From assembly GCF_016722895.1 (NCBI RefSeq), contig NZ_JAEQNA010000012.1, positions 1 to 64,000 on the forward strand: a stretch of DNA of 64,000 bases, in the 5' to 3' direction. Positions 26,678-35,268 of this stretch are shown here, piece by piece; within the stretch, counting starts at the first letter, position 1, and every line of letters begins with the position of its first letter. The DNA comes from Ramlibacter aurantiacus. Lineage in GTDB: Bacteria > Pseudomonadota > Gammaproteobacteria > Burkholderiales > Burkholderiaceae_C. The translations under genes and the position numbers were made by a program. The notes below the pieces were generated by a model, which was not told the DNA's origin, did not search any database, and saw only the letters and a program-made list of their open reading frames with translations.

Positions 26678-28105
26678 ATGGACACCCTGCTCCTGTCTCG
26701 CATGCAGTTCGCGGCGAACATCAGCTTCCACATCCTGTTTCCGGCGATCAACATCGCCCTGTGCTGGTTCCTGGTGTATTTCCGCCTGCGCTATTCGGCC
26801 GCGCGCGGCACGCCCGCCGCCCAGGCGTGGGAAGAGGCCTATTACCTCTGGACCAAGGTCTTCGCCCTGAGCTTCGCGCTCGGCGTGGTGTCCGGGGTGG
26901 TCATGAGCTTCCAATTCGGCACCAACTGGCCGGGCTACATGGAAAAGGTCGGCAACATCGCAGGCCCCCTGCTGGGTTATGAGGTGCTGACCGCGTTCTT
27001 CCTGGAGGCGAGCTTCCTCGGGATCATGCTGTTCGGACGCGGCCGCGTGTCCGACCGCGTGCACATGGTCGCGACGCTGATGGTGGCCCTGGGCACCACG
27101 CTCTCGGCCTTCTGGATCCTGAGCCTGAACTCCTGGATGCAGACGCCCGCGGGCTTCCGCATCGAAGACGGCGTGGCCCATGCCGAGAGCTGGTTTCAGA
27201 TCGTCTTCAACCCGTCCTTCCCGTACCGCCTGGTGCACATGCTGCTGGCGTCCACCCTCACGGCCAGCTTCCTGATCGCGGGGCTGTCGGCCTACCAGAT
27301 CCTGCGGCGCACCACGAACGCCGGCACGCAGAAGGCGCTGGTTGCCGGCGTCGTGGCGGCGGCGATCGCCATTCCGCTGCAGATCGTCGCGGGCGACCTG
27401 CACGGGCTGAACACACTGGAGCACCAGCCGGCCAAGATCGCCGCCATCGAAGGCATCTGGCACACCGAGCGACGTGCGCCGCTGACCTTGTTCGGCCTGC
27501 CCAACGAGGTCGAGGGCCGCACCGACTACGCGATCACCGTGCCGGGCCTGGCCAGCCTGATCCTGGCGCACGACATCGATGCCGAGCTCAAGGGCCTGAG
27601 CGAGTTCAAGGGCGAGCATCCGCCGGTGGCCCCGGTGTTCTGGAGTTTCCGGGTCATGGTCGGGGTGGGCCTGCTGATGCTGGCGGTGTCGTGGTGGATG
27701 GCCTGGACGCTCTGGCGCTACGGCCGCAAGATGCGCCGAGTGCAGCCGGCATCGGAGGGACGGCCTTCACCGCACGTGGAGCAGGTGCCGCTGGCGCGCT
27801 GGCAGCTGCGCGTGCTCGCCGGCATGACCTTCTCCGGCTGGGTGGCCACGCTGGCCGGCTGGTACGTGACCGAGATCGGGCGCCAGCCATTCATGGTGTA
27901 CGGCCTCTACAAGGTGGCGGACATGGTGGCGCCGCACGCACCCGGCATGGTGCTGAGCACGTTCGTGGCCTACCTGGCGCTGTACCTGTTCCTGCTGGTC
28001 GCCTATGTGCTGGTGCTGATGTACATGGCCAAGCACCCGGCGATGCCGGTCCCGGCCTCCCCGCAAGGTGCCCGCGCCGCCGTGCCGCTGGGCGGTCCCA
28101 CCTGA
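26678..28105 (+). CDS. cydA: Cytochrome bd ubiquinol oxidase subunit I (475 aa)
   Basis: Haem-binding subunit of the bd quinol oxidase in the inner membrane. Landmarks: SRMQFAANISFHILFPAINIA with the haem b595/d His, QFGTNWPGYMEKVGNI, the quinol loop with NTLEHQPAKIAAIEG, and GWYVTEIGRQPFMVYG. The quinol loop is short, as in the cyanide-insensitive (CioA) and Bacillus-type branch. Nine or so membrane helices are visible. It starts three bases after the GbsR stop. Between it and cydB lies a 168-base gap filled by a dispersed repeat. Confidence 0.95.
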   Translation: MDTLLLSRMQFAANISFHILFPAINIALCWFLVYFRLRYSAARGTPAAQAWEEAYYLWTKVFALSFALGVVSGVVMSFQFGTNWPGYMEKVGNIAGPLLGYEVLTAFFLEASFLGIMLFGRGRVSDRVHMVATLMVALGTTLSAFWILSLNSWMQTPAGFRIEDGVAHAESWFQIVFNPSFPYRLVHMLLASTLTASFLIAGLSAYQILRRTTNAGTQKALVAGVVAAAIAIPLQIVAGDLHGLNTLEHQPAKIAAIEGIWHTERRAPLTLFGLPNEVEGRTDYAITVPGLASLILAHDIDAELKGLSEFKGEHPPVAPVFWSFRVMVGVGLLMLAVSWWMAWTLWRYGRKMRRVQPASEGRPSPHVEQVPLARWQLRVLAGMTFSGWVATLAGWYVTEIGRQPFMVYGLYKVADMVAPHAPGMVLSTFVAYLALYLFLLVAYVLVLMYMAKHPAMPVPASPQGARAAVPLGGPT

Positions 28106-28113
28106 CATGAGAT

Positions 28114-28226
28114 CCCCCCGAAGCGGCTTGCCGCCTGCTGCCCCCGGGGGGCGCCACCAGCGGCCCGGCGAAACCGGTTCCGCGGTGGTACTGGCGGGCC
28201 TGCCGCTGCGCGGCGGCGCGCTGAAG
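28114..28226 (+). repeat. Dispersed palindrome-rich intergenic repeat, copy between cydA and cydB
   Basis: The stretch 28114-28185 matches, in opposite orientation, the repeat units at 45901-45975 and 45987-46069 (shared blocks include CCCGAAGCGGCTTG, CAGCGGCCCGGCGAA and CCGGTTCCGCGG). The following block (GGGCCTGCCGCTGCGCGGCG, 28197-28216) also recurs inverted at 45844-45863. Several self-complementary segments (CCCCCGGGGGG, CCGGCGAAACCGG) would fold in RNA. The repeat lies inside the oxidase operon and may affect mRNA processing or the cydA:cydB ratio. Confidence 0.7.
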
Positions 28227-28273
28227 TGGCCCGCTGTCGCGCTGCATCCTGGAGAAACTGAAGAGGAACCGAA

Positions 28274-29323
28274 ATGGACATCACCTGGCCCGAACTGCTG
28301 CCCCTGATCTTCATGGGCGTGATGGGGTTGTCGCTGCTCGCCTATGTCGTGCTCGACGGCTACGACCTCGGCGTGGGCATCCTGCTGCCCCTGGCCACCG
28401 ATGCCGAGAAGGACATCATGGTGTCCAGCATCGGCCCGTTCTGGGACGCCAACGAGACCTGGCTGGTGCTGGGCATCGGGGTGCTGCTGATCGCCTTCCC
28501 ACGGGCACACGGGCTGGTGCTCTCCACGCTGTACCTGCCGGTGGCCGTGATGCTCGTGGCCTTGATCCTGCGCGGCGTGTCCTTCGACTTCCGGATCAAG
28601 GGGCGTGCGGCCTACAAGGGCATGTGGAACGCCCTCTTCGCCGCCGGCTCGCTGCTCGCGGCCATGGCGCAGGGCTGGATGCTGGGCAGCTATCTCACCG
28701 GCTTCGACACGAGCGGCTGGTCGCTCGCCTTCTCGGCGCTGATCGCACTGACCCTGCCGACCGCCTATGTCGTCCTCGGCGCCGGCTGGCTCATCATGAA
28801 GACCTGGGACGAGCTGCAGCACAAGGCCATGGCCTGGGGCCGTCGAGCCTTGTGGCCCATGGCACTCGCGCTGCTGGCGATCTCGGCGGCCACGCCCCTG
28901 GTGAGCCCGACCGTGTTCGACAAGTGGTTCAGCATGCCCGACATCATCGCCCTGCTGCCCATCCCGGTGGCCTGCGCGCTCGGGCTGCTGGCGGCATGGC
29001 ACGTGCTGCGCCGCCCGGCCGTCGTGGCCGCGGGCTATGGCTGGGTGGTCTTCGCCAGCACGGTGCTGATCTTCGTGCTGGCCTTCCTGGGCCTGGCCTA
29101 CAGCATCTATCCCTACATCGTGCTGGACCGCATGACGGTCTGGCAGGCCGCCAGCGCGCACGAGAGCCTGGTGATCATCTTCGTGGGCGTGGCCATCACG
29201 CTGCCGGTGATCATCGTGTACTCGGTCTTCCTGTACCGGGTGTTCTGGGGCCGTGCCACCGAACTGAGCTACCTGGCCCCGCCACCCGGCGAGCCGCCGC
29301 AGAGCCGGGCCCGGGCCTCCTGA
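28274..29323 (+). CDS. cydB: Cytochrome bd ubiquinol oxidase subunit II (349 aa)
   Basis: Subunit II of the bd oxidase: the start has YVVLDGYDLGVGILLP, then GPFWDANETWLVLGIGVLLIAFP and LRGVSFDFRIKG, with about eight membrane helices. The length is typical. GAGGAA precedes ATG 28274. No small CydX-like gene follows; instead the last 55 bases overlap the 3' end of the convergent nitronate monooxygenase gene. Confidence 0.95.
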   Translation: MDITWPELLPLIFMGVMGLSLLAYVVLDGYDLGVGILLPLATDAEKDIMVSSIGPFWDANETWLVLGIGVLLIAFPRAHGLVLSTLYLPVAVMLVALILRGVSFDFRIKGRAAYKGMWNALFAAGSLLAAMAQGWMLGSYLTGFDTSGWSLAFSALIALTLPTAYVVLGAGWLIMKTWDELQHKAMAWGRRALWPMALALLAISAATPLVSPTVFDKWFSMPDIIALLPIPVACALGLLAAWHVLRRPAVVAAGYGWVVFASTVLIFVLAFLGLAYSIYPYIVLDRMTVWQAASAHESLVIIFVGVAITLPVIIVYSVFLYRVFWGRATELSYLAPPPGEPPQSRARAS

Positions 29324-30258
29324 TACTCGCGGGCCAGCCGCTCCACGAGTTCGGCGGCGCCGAGCACCCGGTCCACCGCGCCGATGCCCTGGCCGCAGCC
29401 CCAGATGTCCTTCCAGGCCTTGAGGGCGCCGGCGTTGCCGAAGTTCATGCGGCTCGGGTCGCTCTCGGGCAGGTGGTCCGGGTCGAGCCCGGCCGCGCGG
29501 ATCGAAGGCTTCAGGTAATTGCCGGCCACACCGGTGAAGAGGCTGGAGTTGACGATGTCGTCGCTGCTGCCGTCCACCACGGCCTGCTTGTAGGCCTGTG
29601 ACGCACGCGCCTCGTGGGTGGCGATGAAGGCCGACCCGACATAGGCCAGGTCGGCCCCCATGGCCTGCGCGGCCAGCACGGCGCCGCCATGCGCAATGGC
29701 GCCCGACAGCGCAATGGGGCCGTCGAACCAGCGGCGGATTTCCTGCACCAGCGCGAACGGGCTGCGCGTGCCGGCGTGGCCCCCGGCGCCGGCCGCCACC
29801 GCGATCAAGCCATCGGCGCCTTTCTCGACGGCCTTGCGGGCGAAGCCGTTGTCGATGACGTCGTGCATCACCACGCCGCCATACGCATGCACCGCCTCGT
29901 TGACGTCGGTGCGCGCCCCCAGCGAGGTGATGACCACCGGCACCCGGTGCTTGACCAGCATCTGCATGTCCTGTTCGAGCCGGTCGTTGCTCCGGTGCAC
30001 GATCTGGTTGACGGCAAAGGGGGCGGCGGGCCGCTCCGGGTGCGCCCGGTCGTGCGCCGCCAGGGCTTCGCGGATCTCGTGCAGCCACTCGTCGAGCTGC
30101 GAGGCCGGTCGCGCGTTGAGGGCCGGCATGGAGCCGATCACGCCCGCCTTGCACTGCTCGATCACCAGCGCGGGGTGGCTGATGATGAACATGGGTGCGG
30201 CGATCACCGGCAGGCGCAGGCCGAGAAACGCCTCGGGCATGCGGGTGGCGCCCTGCAT
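29269..30258 (-). CDS. Nitronate monooxygenase family flavoprotein (329 aa)
   Basis: FMN-binding TIM barrel of the 2-nitropropane dioxygenase family: LPVIAAPMFIISHP at the start, NQIVHRSN, the glycine-rich GAGGHAGTRSPF and phosphate-binding GSAFIATHEA. The likely role is oxidation of alkyl nitronates to carbonyls plus nitrite, with FMN and oxygen. The start is ATG 30258, five bases after the acyl-CoA dehydrogenase stop; Met7 (30240) is an alternative, and both lack a strong ribosome site. The 3' end overlaps cydB tail to tail by 55 bases. Confidence 0.88.
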   Translation of the reverse strand: MQGATRMPEAFLGLRLPVIAAPMFIISHPALVIEQCKAGVIGSMPALNARPASQLDEWLHEIREALAAHDRAHPERPAAPFAVNQIVHRSNDRLEQDMQMLVKHRVPVVITSLGARTDVNEAVHAYGGVVMHDVIDNGFARKAVEKGADGLIAVAAGAGGHAGTRSPFALVQEIRRWFDGPIALSGAIAHGGAVLAAQAMGADLAYVGSAFIATHEARASQAYKQAVVDGSSDDIVNSSLFTGVAGNYLKPSIRAAGLDPDHLPESDPSRMNFGNAGALKAWKDIWGCGQGIGAVDRVLGAAELVERLAREYQEARARLCGGSPGGGAR

Positions 30259-30263
30259 GGCGC

Positions 30264-32054
30264 TCAGAACGCCTCGGGCGGCAGGGCCATCACGCTGTCG
30301 CCGCCCTCGACGATGCTGTCCCTGAGGCCGGGTGCGCGCGAGAGCACATGGTCGGCAAAGAAGTGCGCGGTGCCGATCTTGGCCTTCATGAAGTCGGCCG
30401 CCTCGCCCTGCGCCAGCAGCGCCTGCGCCACCAGCAGCGAGCGCGCCAACTGCCAGCCCACCAGCAGTTGCCCCGCGAGCATGAGGTAGGTCACCGAGCC
30501 GGCATAGGCGGCGTTGGGCTCGGCCTTGGCCCGGCCGACCATGAAGTCGACCACCTCGAGGAATGCCTGACGGGCCGCGCCCAGGCGCATGTGCATGGCG
30601 CGGGCCGCAGGCAGGTCCAGCCGCGCCAGTTCGCCTTCGGTTCGCTCCACCTGGGCCGCGATGGCCCGGGCCGTCTGCCCGCCGTCGCGCACCGTCTTGC
30701 GCCCCACCAGGTCGTTGGCCTGGATGGCCGTCGTGCCTTCGTAGATGGGCAGGATACGGGCGTCGCGGTAATGCTGGGCCGCACCGGTTTCCTCGATGAA
30801 CCCCATGCCGCCGTGCACCTGCACACCCAAGGAAGCGACCTCGACGCCGGCCTCCGTGCTGTAGCCCTTGACGATGGGCACCAGGAAATCGTGGAACGCC
30901 TGGTTCTGCCGCCGCACCTGCTCGTCGGGGTGGTGATGGGCCCGGTCGTAGGCGCCCGCCACCACCACGGCCAGTGCCCGGCAGCCTTCGGTGACAGCGC
31001 GCATGGTCATGAGCATTCGCCGCACGTCGGGGTGGTGGACGATGGGGGCGCTGGCGGGCAGGCTGCCGTCCACCGGCCGCGACTGCACCCGCTCGCGCGC
31101 GAAGGCCGCGGCCTGCTGGTAGGCCCGCTCGGCGATCGCGATGCCCTGCACGCCCACCGCGTAGCGCGCCGCGTTCATCATGATGAACATGTACTCCAGG
31201 CCGCGGTTCTCCTCGCCCACCAGGTAGCCCACCGCCCCGCCCTGTTCGCCGTACTGCAGCACCGCGGTGGGCGACGCCTTGATGCCCAGCTTGTGCTCGA
31301 TGCTCACGCACTGCACGTCGTTGCGTGCGCCCAGCGTGCCGTCGGGGTTGACCAGGAACTTGGGCACCACGAACAGGCTGATGCCCTTGACGCCCTCGGG
31401 TGCGCCGGTGACGCGTGCCAGCACCAGGTGCACGATGTTGGCGGCCAGGTCGTGCTCGCCGTAGGTGATGAAGATCTTGGTGCCGAAGACGCGGTAGCTG
31501 CCGTCGGGCTGGGGTTCGGCCCGTGTGCGCACCAGGGCCAGGTCGCTGCCGGCCTGCGGCTCGGTCAGGTTCATGGTTCCGGTCCACTCACCGCTCACCA
31601 GGCGCGGCAGGTAGGTGGCCTGGAGTTCGTCCGACCCCGCGGTGAGCAGCGCCTCCACCGCACCGTCGGTCAGCAGCGGGCAGAGCGCGAAGCTCAGGTT
31701 GGCCGAGTTGAGCATCTCGGCGCAGGCGGCGCCAATGGTCTTGGGCAGGCCCTGCCCGCCATGTTCCGCGGGATGCTGCAGCCCCTGCCAGCCGCCCTGC
31801 GTGTACTGACGGTAGGCTTCGCGGAAGCCGGGCGAGGTCTGCACCTGCCCCTGGTCCCAGCGAGCAGGCTCGCGGTCACCGCTGACGTTGAGCGGCGCCA
31901 CCACCTCTTCATTGAACCGCGCACATTCCTCCAGCACCGCCCGGGCCGTGTCGAAGCCCGCTTCTTCCAGACCCGGCATGCGGGCGATGTCATCGATGCC
32001 GGCCAGGTGCCGGATGTCGAACAGCAGGTCCTTCAGAGGGGCGTGGTAGGGCAT
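30264..32054 (-). CDS. Acyl-CoA dehydrogenase, long form with C-terminal extension (596 aa)
   Basis: FadE/DmdC-like dehydrogenase: TMNLTEPQAGSDLALVRTRA and GTKIFITYGEHD bind FAD, HGGMGFIEETGAAQHYRDAR and LPIYEGTTAIQANDLVGRK carry the catalytic Glu region. An extra C-terminal domain of about 130 residues is typical of this branch. It lies downstream of etfB-etfA, whose product should take its electrons, and upstream of nitronate monooxygenase. A 132-base gap with G-rich and C-rich tracts separates it from etfA. Confidence 0.92.
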   Translation of the reverse strand: MPYHAPLKDLLFDIRHLAGIDDIARMPGLEEAGFDTARAVLEECARFNEEVVAPLNVSGDREPARWDQGQVQTSPGFREAYRQYTQGGWQGLQHPAEHGGQGLPKTIGAACAEMLNSANLSFALCPLLTDGAVEALLTAGSDELQATYLPRLVSGEWTGTMNLTEPQAGSDLALVRTRAEPQPDGSYRVFGTKIFITYGEHDLAANIVHLVLARVTGAPEGVKGISLFVVPKFLVNPDGTLGARNDVQCVSIEHKLGIKASPTAVLQYGEQGGAVGYLVGEENRGLEYMFIMMNAARYAVGVQGIAIAERAYQQAAAFARERVQSRPVDGSLPASAPIVHHPDVRRMLMTMRAVTEGCRALAVVVAGAYDRAHHHPDEQVRRQNQAFHDFLVPIVKGYSTEAGVEVASLGVQVHGGMGFIEETGAAQHYRDARILPIYEGTTAIQANDLVGRKTVRDGGQTARAIAAQVERTEGELARLDLPAARAMHMRLGAARQAFLEVVDFMVGRAKAEPNAAYAGSVTYLMLAGQLLVGWQLARSLLVAQALLAQGEAADFMKAKIGTAHFFADHVLSRAPGLRDSIVEGGDSVMALPPEAF

Positions 32055-32061
32055 TGTTCTA

Positions 32062-32091
32062 GGGGTTGGGGGCTGGGGTTAGGGATCAGGG
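32062..32091 (+). other. G-tract cluster (possible G-quadruplex) in the etfA-dehydrogenase gap
   Basis: Five runs of three to five G (starting 32062, 32068, 32075, 32082, 32089) are separated by two to four bases, fitting a G-quadruplex motif on the plus strand, directly 5' of the dehydrogenase start (minus strand). A matching C-rich tract, with CCCTAG and CCCTGG units, fills 32143-32182, so the gap also has inverted G-rich/C-rich character. Confidence 0.5.
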
Positions 32092-32186
32092 ACCGGAGTG
32101 GCTCCAAGACTGAAGCGCACGCCGGCCGGGCGCATCGGCTGTTTCCCTAGCCCTGGAACCCAGGCCCTAGACCTAAACCCTGGCTC

Positions 32187-33119
32187 TCAAAGCTTCGCCG
32201 TCAACTCCGGCACCGCCTGGAACAGATCCGCTTCGAGGCCATAGTCGGCCACGCTGAAGATGGGTGCCTCGGGGTCCTTGTTGATGGCCACGATGACCTT
32301 GGAGTCCTTCATGCCCGCCAGGTGCTGGATGGCGCCCGAGATGCCGCAGGCCACGTAGAGCTGGGGCGCCACGATCTTGCCGGTCTGCCCGACCTGCCAG
32401 TCGTTGGGCGCGTAGCCAGCGTCCACCGCCGCCCGGCTGGCGCCCAGGGCGGCGCCGAGCTTGTCGGCCAGCGGGGTCATGACCTCGTTGAACTTCTCGG
32501 AGGAGCCGAGCGCGCGGCCGCCCGACACGATGACCTTGGCGGCCGTGAGCTCGGGCCGGTCGCTCTTGGCGATCTCCTGGCCAACGAAGCGGCTCTTGCC
32601 ATTCTCGGGCGCGGCATCGACCTTCTGCACCGTGGCGCTGCCACCGCTGGCGGCCGCGGCGTCGAAGCCGGTGGTGCGCACGGTGATCACCTTCACCGAG
32701 TCGCCGCTTTGCACCACGGCCATGGCGTTGCCGGCGTAGATGGGCCGCTCGAAGGTGTCGGGGCCGTCGACGCGGGTGATGTCGGACACCTGCGCCACAT
32801 CGAGCTTGGCCGCCACGCGCGGGGCGATGTTCTTGCCGCTGGCGGTGGCCGGGAACAGGATGTGGCTGTAGTCGCCGGCAAGCGCCAGCACCTGCGCCGC
32901 CACGTTCTCGGCCAAGCCGTGCTCGAAATAGGCCGCGTCGGCGTGGATCACCTTGGCCACGCCGGCGATGCGGCCAGCGGCTTCGGCAGCGGCGCCGGCG
33001 TTGTGGCCAGCCACCAGCACATGGACTTCACCGCCGCAGGCGGCGGCAGCGGTCACGGTGTTCAGCGTCGCGCCCTTGATGGACGCGTTGTCGTGTTCTG
33101 CGATGACGAGCGATGTCAT
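32187..33119 (-). CDS. etfA: Electron transfer flavoprotein alpha subunit (310 aa)
   Basis: The C-terminal FAD domain is complete: VSGGRALGSSEKFNEVM, AAVDAGYAPNDWQVGQTGK, YVACGISGAIQHLAGM and INKDPEAPIFSVADYG. The N-terminal domain starts TSLVIAEHDN. Together with EtfB it accepts electrons from acyl-CoA dehydrogenases and passes them to the quinone pool. It follows etfB by 18 bases. Confidence 0.97.
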   Translation of the reverse strand: MTSLVIAEHDNASIKGATLNTVTAAAACGGEVHVLVAGHNAGAAAEAAGRIAGVAKVIHADAAYFEHGLAENVAAQVLALAGDYSHILFPATASGKNIAPRVAAKLDVAQVSDITRVDGPDTFERPIYAGNAMAVVQSGDSVKVITVRTTGFDAAAASGGSATVQKVDAAPENGKSRFVGQEIAKSDRPELTAAKVIVSGGRALGSSEKFNEVMTPLADKLGAALGASRAAVDAGYAPNDWQVGQTGKIVAPQLYVACGISGAIQHLAGMKDSKVIVAINKDPEAPIFSVADYGLEADLFQAVPELTAKL

Positions 33120-33137
33120 GGTTGTTCCTGCGGCTCC

Positions 33138-33887
33138 TCAAATCACCTTCGCTTCGTTCCTCAACTTGTCCACCAGCGTGGCCACGTCGGGGACCTTGAT
33201 ACCGGCGCCGCGCTTGGGCGGCTCGGTGACCTTGAGCGTCTTCAGGCGCGGCGCCACATCGACGCCCAGGTCCTCGGGCTTGAGCACGTCGAGTTGCTTC
33301 TTCTTGGCCTTCATGATGTTGGGCAGCGTCACGTAGCGCGGCTCGTTCAGGCGCAGGTCGGTGGTGACCACCGCCGGCAGCGAGACCTCGAGCGTCTCCA
33401 GGCCACCATCGACCTCGCGCGTGACGCGGGCCTTGCCGTCGGCCACTTCGATCTTGGAGGCGAAGGTGGCCTGCGGCACGTCGCACAGCGCGGCCAGCAT
33501 CTGGCCGGTCTGGTTGCAGTCGTCGTCGATGGCCTGCTTGCCCAGGATCACGAGTTGCGGCTGCTCCTTGTCGACCAGCGCCTTGAGCAGCTTGGCCACC
33601 GCCAGCGGCTGCAGCTCCTCGGACGTTTCCACCAGGATGGCGCGGTCGGCGCCGATGGCCATGGCGGTGCGCAGCGTCTCCTGGCAGGCGGTGACGCCGC
33701 ACGAGACGGCGATCACCTCGGTGACCGCGCCTTTTTCCTTGAGCCGCACCGCCTCTTCGACGGCGATTTCGTCGAAGGGGTTCATGCTCATCTTGACGTT
33801 GGCGATGTCCACACCCGTCTGGTCCGACTTGACCCGGACCTTGACGTTGTAGTCCACCACCCGCTTCACCGGTACCAGGACCTTCAT
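33138..33887 (-). CDS. etfB: Electron transfer flavoprotein beta subunit (249 aa)
   Basis: Standard EtfB: MKVLVPVKRVVDYNVKVRVK, MSMNPFDEIAVEEAVRLKEK, LGKQAIDDDCNQTGQMLA and TLPNIMKAKKKQLDVL, the last being the recognition loop that contacts partner dehydrogenases. It binds AMP. It is the first gene of the etfB-etfA-dehydrogenase-nitronate monooxygenase row. A ribosome site (GAGGAGCTCCC region) precedes ATG 33887. Confidence 0.97.
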   Translation of the reverse strand: MKVLVPVKRVVDYNVKVRVKSDQTGVDIANVKMSMNPFDEIAVEEAVRLKEKGAVTEVIAVSCGVTACQETLRTAMAIGADRAILVETSEELQPLAVAKLLKALVDKEQPQLVILGKQAIDDDCNQTGQMLAALCDVPQATFASKIEVADGKARVTREVDGGLETLEVSLPAVVTTDLRLNEPRYVTLPNIMKAKKKQLDVLKPEDLGVDVAPRLKTLKVTEPPKRGAGIKVPDVATLVDKLRNEAKVI

Positions 33888-34012
33888 GCTGGGGAGCTCC
33901 TCTGTCGAATGAAACCTCGAGAGCCCTGAACCCGCCCGCGACCCACGGCCACGCGTTCAGAGTCCGCTTAAGAAACCTGGGCCATTCTATGCGGCGGTGC
34001 AGCGAGCGCGGC

Positions 34013-35263
34013 TCAGCCGCGCGCTGCAGGCGCCTGCGCCATGTGGACCACCCGCTGCGGGTACGGGATCTCGATGCCGGCTTCGCGCAGCCCGCGCAGC
34101 GCAGCGAGGTTGACGTCGGATCGCACGTTGGCCTGTCCGTTGGCCGGATCGTTGATCCAGTATGTGAGCTGGAACTCGAGCCCGTCGGGGCCGAAGCGCA
34201 AGAGCCGCGCGGCCGGGGCCGGCTCCGCGAGGATGCGGGAACAGCCGGCGGCGGCCGCGCACAGGACGCGCTGCACCTGGTCGAGGTCGCTCGCATACGC
34301 CACGGTGACGTCGGTGCTCAGCAGGATAAGCGTGTCGGCCAGCGACAGGTTCTCGATACGCTCGGTGATGAGCTTCTCGTTGGGCACGATCGACTCGCGC
34401 CCGTTGGGTGCGCGGATGAGGGTGTAACGGGTCTTGATGTCCATCACCTGCCCCTCGAAGTTGTCCACGCGCACCATGTCGCCGATGCGCAGGCTGCGCT
34501 CGAACAGGATGACGAAGCCGCTGACGTAATTGGACGCGAGCTTCTGCAGGCCGAAGCCCAGGCCGACGCCGATGGCGCCGCCAAGCACCGACAACGCGGT
34601 GAGGTCGACGCCGAGCATCGACAGCGCCACCAGCAGGCCGATGACCAGCAGCCCCGATCGCAGCACGTTGGCCGCCACCCGGCGCAGCGACAGGTCGCCC
34701 GTGGCACGTTGCATCACGCGCTGCTCCAGCGCGGCGGAGACCCACAAGGCCACCACCAGCACCGCGCCCGCGGACAACACCCCCTGCAGCAGGCCCAACA
34801 GGGTGAAGCGGCTGCGGCCGATGCCGAAACGGATGGACTCCATTTCGGCCAGCACCGTGGGGAGCAACCCGGCGATCCAGAGCACGGCCGCCAGCCAGGC
34901 CACCCAGGAAAACAGTCGCTCGACCAGACGGGCGAAATGCGAAGCCGGGAACACCAGCGTGAGCACGCGCGCCAGGAAGCGGATGCCGGCCAGGGACATC
35001 AGCACCGGCACCGCGATGCGCAGCAGCGCCACGCCCTGGTGAGGCTGGAGCGCCAGCAAGGAGCTGTAGGTCAGCGCGAGTGCCAGCAACGGGAACAGCA
35101 GGCCATCGACGATGAATCGGCCGAACCACACGGACTGGCCGCCCCGGCTGCGGCCGACGGCCCACGCCACCCCGCCGGCGATCGCCAGGCTGGCCAGCAG
35201 CGCGAGCACCTGCCACAACATGGCCGGCTGACCCACCTGCCGCAGCAGGTTCTCGATGATCAC
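34013..35263 (-). CDS. MscS-family mechanosensitive channel (416 aa)
   Basis: At least five membrane helices precede the conserved pore helix ALSVLGGAIGVGLGFGLQKLASN and the beta domain start FERSLRIGDMVRV; the C-terminal alpha/beta domain ends IPYPQRVVHM. This is the MscS core with extra N-terminal helices. GTG 35263 is taken as start because it lies five bases after the deacetylase stop and GAGG is upstream, so translation is coupled. The channel would release solutes under hypo-osmotic shock. Confidence 0.88.
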   Translation of the reverse strand: MIIENLLRQVGQPAMLWQVLALLASLAIAGGVAWAVGRSRGGQSVWFGRFIVDGLLFPLLALALTYSSLLALQPHQGVALLRIAVPVLMSLAGIRFLARVLTLVFPASHFARLVERLFSWVAWLAAVLWIAGLLPTVLAEMESIRFGIGRSRFTLLGLLQGVLSAGAVLVVALWVSAALEQRVMQRATGDLSLRRVAANVLRSGLLVIGLLVALSMLGVDLTALSVLGGAIGVGLGFGLQKLASNYVSGFVILFERSLRIGDMVRVDNFEGQVMDIKTRYTLIRAPNGRESIVPNEKLITERIENLSLADTLILLSTDVTVAYASDLDQVQRVLCAAAAGCSRILAEPAPAARLLRFGPDGLEFQLTYWINDPANGQANVRSDVNLAALRGLREAGIEIPYPQRVVHMAQAPAARG

Positions 35264-35268
35264 CGGCC

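Noticed and set aside
28107..28226. Small open frames in the cydA-cydB gap as a CydX-like peptide
   Set aside because: The gap matches the dispersed repeat at 45843-46069 and the possible peptides have no membrane-helix pattern.
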